NCBI GenBank assembly: GCA_028282105.1
Contig: JANQIO010000071.1
Span: 1-45,401, forward strand
Direction: 5' to 3'
DNA from: Halieaceae bacterium
GTDB lineage: Bacteria > Pseudomonadota > Gammaproteobacteria > Pseudomonadales > Halieaceae
DNA: 45,401 bases
Every line of letters starts with the position of its first letter. Position 1 is the first letter of the stretch. The notes under the pieces were generated by a model. That model worked only from the letters and a program-made list of their open reading frames with translations, did no database searches and was not told the origin of the DNA. Below are positions 45,122 to 45,401 of the stretch, piece by piece. A program made the translations under genes and the position numbers.

Positions 45122-45155
45122 GCATGCTGGCTGATCACTGCTTTCCGACCGCGAA

Positions 45156-45178
45156 GGGCGCTCGGGTGCCCCCATTTT
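45156..45178 (+). terminator. Possible terminator after the hydrolase gene
   Basis: A 6-bp stem GGGCGC / GTGCCC (one G-T wobble) closes a TCGG tetraloop and is followed by CC and ATTTT, 34 nt after the hydrolase stop. The T-tract is short, so efficiency is uncertain. Confidence 0.45.
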
Positions 45179-45192
45179 AGTGCCGGAGGCCG

Positions 45193-45401
45193 TTAGCCAG
45201 TGCCCTCGAACACAACGATGGGTTTTGTCCTGGACTCAATCAATGCGTTAGGAACGTCGTCGAGCGCGACAATCCCCGCATCAATCCGGCGCGGGTCAAT
45301 CGCACCACGCTCCAGGGCCTCGACCACGGTCGGCATGAAGTTGCGTGCGGGTGAGTACGTCGACTTGAGGGTGACACCGGACATATGCATCAGGCCGAGC
45401 G
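45193..45401 (-). CDS. Zinc-type alcohol dehydrogenase family protein, C-terminal fragment (runs off the window)
   Basis: The last 68 or so codons of a gene entering from the right edge. The peptide (LKSTYSPARNFMPTVVEALE, RRIDAGIVALDDVPNALIE, KPIVVFEGTG) has the C-terminal pattern of medium-chain zinc-binding dehydrogenases (alcohol dehydrogenase GroES-like family). The frame stays open to the window end, so the ATG at 45390 is internal. Convergent with the hydrolase gene. Confidence 0.75.
   Translation of the reverse strand, partial: LGLMHMSGVTLKSTYSPARNFMPTVVEALERGAIDPRRIDAGIVALDDVPNALIESRTKPIVVFEGTG

Overview
The window is GC-rich gammaproteobacterial chromosome. From 1 to about 28,400 the gene order matches, gene for gene, the Pseudomonas aeruginosa chromosomal block gltD-gltB / aroB-aroK-pilQPONM / ponA / malic enzyme / rpmE / priA-argS-SPOR protein-hslVU-DUF971 / ubiE-ubiJ-ubiB / hisI-hisE-tatABC (recalled from general knowledge, not searched). 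The sequences are clearly not Pseudomonas: they diverge, and the polyhydroxyalkanoate cluster that sits before ubiE in Pseudomonas is absent. A marine gammaproteobacterium such as a member of the Halieaceae or a relative is my best guess; genus-level assignment is not possible from the sequence alone.

Layout. 1-4513: glutamate synthase (start of gltD, all of gltB, minus strand). 4662-11329: one minus-strand run of pilM-N-O-P-Q (type IV pilus alignment complex and secretin), aroK and aroB (shikimate pathway). 11330-11508: an AT-rich divergent promoter region. 11509-14007: PBP1a. 14026-15584: malic enzyme and ribosomal protein L31 (minus), with a good terminator between them. 15787-22641: priA, argS, a SPOR-domain protein, hslV-hslU behind a near-consensus heat-shock promoter, and a DUF971 protein. 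22817-25869: ubiE, ubiJ, ubiB (ubiquinone synthesis), ending in a 24-bp perfect inverted repeat of REP/terminator character. 25997-28394: hisI, hisE and tatABC.

The right-hand third is accessory. 28369-30230 (minus) holds a cardiolipin synthase B-like enzyme and a YbhP-like phosphohydrolase. 30333-32123 is an MsbA-type ABC exporter. 32137-33114 (minus) is a hemerythrin-domain protein with an extra C-terminal domain. 33268-36355 is a lipoprotein acylase of the PvdQ/AHL-acylase type followed by a small secreted protein. 36324-36599 (minus) is a truncated GNAT-like gene, and 36707-38593 a lipoprotein with a HELGH metalloprotease motif. 38672-43845 is a signalling block: a NarL-type histidine kinase and response regulator, a membrane Ser/Thr kinase with TPR-like repeats, and a lipoprotein with EF-hand/dockerin-like loops. 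44237-45121 is an Asp-nucleophile alpha/beta hydrolase, and the window ends in the 3' part of a zinc-type alcohol dehydrogenase gene (minus).

The most interesting signal not explained by genes is a pair of G/C-run dyads (C6-N6-G6), one just upstream of the histidine kinase (38627-38649) and one upstream of the divergent lipoprotein/hydrolase genes (43941-43958). They bracket the signalling block and could be operators of its own response regulator. Other non-coding signals are several genes whose -10 box lies only 6-9 nt before the ATG with no Shine-Dalgarno (candidate leaderless mRNAs), the REP-like element after ubiB, and an operator-like palindrome before the hydrolase gene. No rRNA, tRNA, CRISPR array, transposase or prophage gene was seen.
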